Of a DNA stretch of 11,630 nt, positions 7,696-11,630 are shown piece after piece; positions within the stretch are counted from its first letter, which is position 1; each line of letters starts with the position of its first letter. The position numbers were made by a program, and so were the translations under genes. The stretch lies in assembly GCA_003024985.2 (NCBI GenBank), contig PXIH01S0020851.1. The stretch is one strand, 5' to 3'. Below the pieces are notes generated by a model. That model saw only the letters and a program-made list of their open reading frames with translations, did not search any database and was not told the origin of the DNA. Origin of the DNA: Euperipatoides rowelli. Lineage: Eukaryota; Onychophora; Udeonychophora; Euonychophora; Peripatopsidae.

Positions 7696-7745
7696 ATAAT
7701 AAATTAACATTATGATATTTAAATATCATAATGTTAATTTATTAT
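7696..7745. repeat. 50-bp perfect palindrome, no spacer
   Basis: Twenty-five bases on each side of the centre (7720/7721, TTT|AAA) are exactly complementary. The left arm starts ATAAATTAACATTATG and the right arm ends AATTTATTAT. The match stops at 7695/7746. The sequence is AT-rich but includes G/C pairs at 7708/7733 and 7714/7727. A spacer-free palindrome of this length can extrude as a cruciform and is usually unstable. It may be natural (a foldback element or palindromic end) or a library or assembly artefact. Confidence 0.95.
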
Positions 7746-8634
7746 AGTGAAAATGATTTTCAAAGTCACGTCATAAATATTATAAGTTTGAATACTAATG
7801 AAAAGCAATCTGGTGTGTGTTTCTATTTCAGGTGGTGTACATTGTTTCTGAGGAATAAACTAAATTTCCCCTCATTTTTTTTAATCACATTAAAATCAAA
7901 ATCTTCTGCTACTATGTGGATATAGAGTAATATATTTTGCTAATGAGTTATACATATTAAATAATGAAGTTTTTACTGTTTTGTTTGGTATTACTTTAAA
8001 TAGAACTATTATATACTCCATGTTAATAAACTGGAATGTTCTTTTCTCTTGTGATAAAGATGAGAATGCTTATTAACTTTGCACAGGATTAGAGAGAGAG
8101 AGAGAGAGAGATCATGTGAAAAAAAGTCTAACATATTATGTAAGGAAATGATAATGGTTTATGTGGATTATTCTATGAGATGTGAATGATGTGAATTTTT
8201 TGTTTATAACTAGGTTGGGTATATTCAAGACGTTATCTAATCTTGAACAATGTTATTTACGTCAGGTAAATTATGTGGGATAGTTTTATTTTAGCATTAC
8301 TGTATTTCAAAGTAAAAAATAATAATTTGTATTATTAGTTATTGTTGTAATGGAAATGGAGTCTCGATGAATATTATAATGAAAAAGTATTTATCCCAAA
8401 AATATTATACCCCTAAATTAACATGAATTTAGTTTGTAAAAAAGCTTTTCATCATCTTCAACATCAGTAAACTGCAACTGCACTATACAGTCAAGCAAAA
8501 CTTGACAAGTGGTTAAAAGGACAAGCTGATTATACTTGACATAAACCTGCTATTTTGAGCTTTTAAATAATTTAAAGTCCCTATCCTTTAAGCGCAAATT
8601 AAATTAAAAAAAAAACTATAAGATTAAAAGTTTG
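7746..8634. other. AT-rich region without a recognised gene
   Basis: No gene, RNA gene or known repeat family is recognised. An ATG-led open frame at 7731-7925 begins inside the palindrome and ends in Phe/Leu-rich text, so it is not called. The only clear simple repeat is the (AG)10 run at 8091-8110. Confidence 0.6.
8091..8110. repeat. (AG)10 microsatellite
   Basis: Ten uninterrupted AG units lie between GGATT and ATCATG. This is a simple sequence repeat, likely length-variable between individuals. Confidence 0.95.
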
Positions 8635-9501
8635 CTCACTGACTGTAAATCAAAGTCGGCAGCTCCAATTATTTGATGAACAGTCTGAGATACATTTTAA
8701 AAAATTATTTGTAGTCACTGGGTGACATTTTTAGTATTATATAAAGATCATATGGAACTAAAGTGATGTCATTGAACTGTATAGCAAACTCTGGAGCTCC
8801 AATTAATCCAGAAACAGTATGAGATGCATTTTTAAAGCTTATTTGTAGACACTGGATGACTTCTTTAGTATTATATAAAGGTCATATGGAACTAAAGTGA
8901 TGTCATTGAACTGTATAACAAACTCAGGAGCTCCAATTACTCCAGAAACAGTCTGAGATACATTTTTTAAACTTATTTGTAGACACTGGATGACTTCTTT
9001 AGTATTTTATAAAGGTCATATGGAACTAAAGTGAAGTTAATGAACTGTATAGCAAACTCTGGAGCTCCAATTACTCCAGAAACAGTCTGAGATACATCAT
9101 TAAAACTTATTTATAGACACTGAATAACTTCTTTAGTATTATATAAAGGACATATGGTACTAAAGTGATGTCATTGAACTGTATAGCAAGCTCAGGAGCT
9201 CCAATTACTCCAGAAACAGTCTGAGATACATTTTTTAAACTTATTTGTAGACACTGGATGATTTCTTTAGTATAATATAAAGATCATTTGGTACTAAAGT
9301 GATGTCATTGAACTGTATAACAAACTCTGATGCTCCAATTACTAAAGAAACAGTCTGAGATATATTTTTAAAACTTATTTGTAGGCACTGGATGAATTCT
9401 TTACTATTATATAAGGTCAAATGGTACTAAAGTGATATCATTGAACTATAAAGCAAACTTTGTAGCTCCAATTCCACCAGAAATAAATTTTTAAAACTTA
9501 T
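8635..9501. repeat. 134-bp tandem repeat (satellite-like), about 6.5 copies
   Basis: The box GGAGCTCCAATTA or a close variant recurs at 8659, 8793, 8927, 9061, 9195, 9329 and 9462. The spacing is 134 bases five times and 133 once. Each unit also carries CAGAAACAGTCTGAGATACA, ACTTATTTGTAGACACTGGA and AAGTGATGTCATTGAACTGT. Inner copies are closest to one another. The first and last diverge more, and the last has lost about 13 bases after CCAGAAA, a pattern expected from unequal exchange. No open frame runs through a unit. The array ends at an A-run/T-run pair. It could be a minisatellite, a local satellite seed, or the internal repeats of a larger element. Confidence 0.95.
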
Positions 9502-10256
9502 TAATAAAAAAAAAAAATGTTTAGTTTTTTTTTTTTTTTAAACAACACCTTATATTTACTTATTGTAAAAGTATAACCATTATCAATTTTTTAAACGAAA
9601 ATATTAGTTTAACCATAGGGCAAAGTCTATAAATCTTATACTCTGCTTCAATTGGTTTGTTCAAATAGGGAAAAAAAAATTATCTCAAGAGCACCACTTT
9701 AAAAGATAAAGCTATTAACTTAAAAGATGGAAATATAAATAATCTTGTTTAATAATCTGTAGCTTATTGAAAATCAAATGTATTTCACAAGATTAAACAA
9801 CATGGAAAATAGACTTATTTTTTTTTTTTTTTTGTAGAATTATTTACTAATGACACTCTTTTTATTTATACTGATATTAAACAGTGAGCTGTAAATTTTG
9901 TTTTTAAACAGTGTAGAAATAAATGCAAAGATCATCAGCCTTAATTGCAGCTTTAATAAAAGAGTTTTTTTATTATTCTTAAATTTAATTGTTATCTCGT
10001 TAATCTTTGCAGAAATAACAGAATGAGAAGCATATAAAATAACTTAATTACATCCAATTTATTGCTAATGATAGAATCTTTGTGAAGAAATTTAGTAACG
10101 TTAGCAAGTTTTTAGATAAAGTCTTTACTTTTCTGATATGTTCATAAGTTATATTTTTTAATTAAAAAGGTAAGGAATGATTTTAAAATAGCTTGTTTTA
10201 AAAATGATTTTAAAATAGCTCCATATTCCTTTTATACTATATATAACACGTATAGT
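9502..10256. other. AT-rich spacer between the two tandem arrays
   Basis: No gene is recognised. It contains an A run followed by a T run at about 9506-9540 that can pair into a hairpin at the edge of the 134-bp array, a long T run at about 9819-9833, and an exact 18-base direct repeat (AATGATTTTAAAATAGCT) at 10176-10193 and 10203-10220, shortly before the next array. Confidence 0.65.
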
Positions 10257-10984
10257 CAACCTCATTGAACACAGGAGCCACCATACAGGCCAACCTTATT
10301 GAACACAGGAGCCGCCATACAGGCCAACCTCATTGAACTTTGGAGTCACATAGACCAACCTTGCTAACTTAGGATGCACACAGGCAACATTAGTGAGCAA
10401 AGAGTCAAACAGGACAACCTTACTGAACATAGGACTACACAGATCAACTTTATTGAACATAGGATTCATAAAGGTTAACCACTCTGAACATTAGAGTCAC
10501 AGAGGCCAACTTTGCTAAACATAATAGCAACCAATACCACCTTATTGAGCATAGTGCTAGGACAACTTTACTGAACATAGGAGCTACACAGATCAACTTT
10601 ACGGAGCATGGAATGGAAACAAACAGACCAATCTTGCTAAACATATAAGCCAAACATGCCATTTTATTGAACATAGAGCAATAAAGATCAACCTTATTGA
10701 ATATAGGAGCCACACAGAAAACCATACTGATTGTAGGTCACACCTTAATCTTACAAAACACAGAAAACAGACAGATAATCTTACAGAATGTAGGAGTCAC
10801 ACAGGCCACCTTTTAAAAAAATGGAGTCACACAGACCAACCTTACTAAACATAGGAACCACACAGGACACCTTACTAAAATACAACCACACAGGCCACTT
10901 TTATAGAACATAGGCAACACTCAGGGCAACCTCATTTAACATAGGAGCCTTACAGGCCAACTTTCTAAACATAAGAGATACAAG
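10257..10984. repeat. Degenerate ~31-bp tandem repeat, about 24 copies
   Basis: Units resemble CAACCTTATTGAACATAGGA followed by GCCACACAGGC. CAAC/CCAAC starts recur every 25-35 bases, mostly 29-34. The first two units (10257-10290, 10291-10324) are 34 bases long and nearly identical. Later units vary in length and sequence. The array is richer in GC and C than its flanks. A 91-codon minus-strand open frame (10450-10725) is a by-product: the reversed unit reads roughly CVAPMFNKV, and since 31 is not a multiple of three the frame changes from unit to unit. A minisatellite is the simplest reading. Confidence 0.9.
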
Positions 10985-11378
10985 TATGATCCCTTCACAA
11001 ATATCTATGTTCTTAACAAGTCTTGCCTCTATAAATTTAATGCCCCCCGCCCCCCATGCACTGTTTTTAGTAGTTATATTTCATTGTAGATGACACTGAA
11101 AAATTTATTTTGTTTCAAGCCATTCTAACTTGATACAATTTGCATAATTAGTCTGGTATTTAAAATAACAGGCAATAAACTCTTTCACTAGGAAATACAT
11201 TCTGAAAAAAAAATTATGATTTTCTATGTTAAAAAGTCTGAAAGACAAGCTAATTAAGAAAATCATATTCATAAACAGCAAAAATTAGAAAACGCCAATT
11301 TGAAAAATGCTCAAGAAAAAAAAACTAAATCAAAAGCACAGTACTCGCCATGAGTTCAGCAAAGCTTAACACTTTCAG
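10985..11378. other. AT-rich region with a C-rich tract
   Basis: No gene is recognised. The one unusual feature is C6-G-C6 at 11043-11055 in otherwise AT-rich DNA. The right end (AACACTTTCAG, AG at 11377-11378) resembles a splice acceptor. Confidence 0.55.
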
Positions 11379-11426
11379 GACGATGACAGTTCAACTATTA
11401 TTGCCACACAGCCTATCACGTTCTAA
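11379..11426 (+). other. Possible terminal exon end (weak)
   Basis: After the acceptor-like AACACTTTCAG, the plus strand reads DDDSSTIIATQPITF and then TAA at 11424-11426. AATAAA follows at 11507-11512. The short peptide has a balanced, non-AT-driven composition, and an in-frame TAA at 11367-11369 just before the acceptor fits an intron. At 15 codons it could easily be chance; no family can be assigned and no upstream exon can be linked. Confidence 0.2.
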
Positions 11427-11630
11427 AAATTTAAACATTAATATATAAATTTAAAATATAATATGATTACTTTATTTTATTTTCTCAATATTTTAGGCTA
11501 ATTTCTAATAAATACATCATTACAATATTATTTTTAGGCTTTTGTAGTAATAATTATTCATTATATTGCTAATCGTCTATGATAAAAAAAAAATTACAGT
11601 AAACTTTGTCAATCTGACTTTAGAACGAGA
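11427..11630. other. AT-rich right end of window
   Basis: No gene or repeat family is recognised. AATAAA at 11507-11512 could serve the weak exon to its left but is common in such DNA. Confidence 0.5.

Noticed and set aside
7731-7925. Plus-strand 64-codon ATG frame, with possible tiny exons bounded by TATTATAG and CTGGTGTG
   Set aside because: It begins inside the 50-bp palindrome, ends in Phe/Leu-rich AT-driven text, and would need an implausibly short intron (about 27 bases).
10450-10725. Minus-strand 91-codon repetitive, hydrophobic open frame resembling a membrane peptide
   Set aside because: It is wholly produced by the ~31-bp tandem repeat. The repeat length is not a multiple of three, so no stable peptide repeat is kept.
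10257-10984. CRISPR-like array
   Set aside because: Units are contiguous and degenerate with no constant repeat alternating with unique spacers, and the context is eukaryotic.

Overview
The window looks like AT-rich, repeat-rich nuclear DNA from an animal, most likely an invertebrate (possibly an arthropod). The reasons are a long APE-type non-LTR retrotransposon, a nested short retroelement, two tandem-repeat arrays, weak intron/exon-like signals, and no compact gene packing, ribosome binding sites or operons. Isolated N bases suggest a draft assembly. Nothing in the sequence fixes the species.

Layout. 1-636: AT-rich, no gene recognised. 637-1072: a plus-strand coding-like stretch in two frames, ending at a good splice-donor-like site. 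1459 to about 6622: a decayed but nearly full-length LINE on the minus strand. Its 5' UTR, ORF1 with a damaged zinc knuckle, and ORF2 (APE endonuclease, reverse transcriptase, C-terminal Cys/His domain) lie in order, followed by a 3' UTR with AATAAA and a short A tail. About 2312-2470 is a short plus-strand retroelement ending in (TAAA)6 that inserted into the LINE's ORF2. 6960-7453 holds minus-strand coding-like fragments of an unrecognised protein, followed by AATAAA. 7527-7560 and 7696-7745 are two strong inverted repeats, the second a perfect 50-bp palindrome with no spacer. 8635-9501 is a 134-bp tandem repeat of about 6.5 copies. 10257-10984 is a degenerate repeat of about 31 bp in roughly 24 copies. 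Near the right end is a weak plus-strand terminal-exon-like segment.

How it fits together. Most of the identifiable content is mobile or repetitive DNA. No intact protein-coding gene can be demonstrated. The LINE carries stops and frameshifts in both ORFs and a 22-bp tandem duplication, so it cannot encode its own machinery now, although the RT motif YADD and the endonuclease SDH triplet survive. The coding-like fragments outside the LINE could be exons of host genes whose introns hold the repeats, or they could be pseudogenes; the sequence alone does not decide. I found no convincing previously undescribed system. The strongest unexplained items are the 50-bp palindrome, the two tandem arrays, and the unrecognised minus-strand coding relic.
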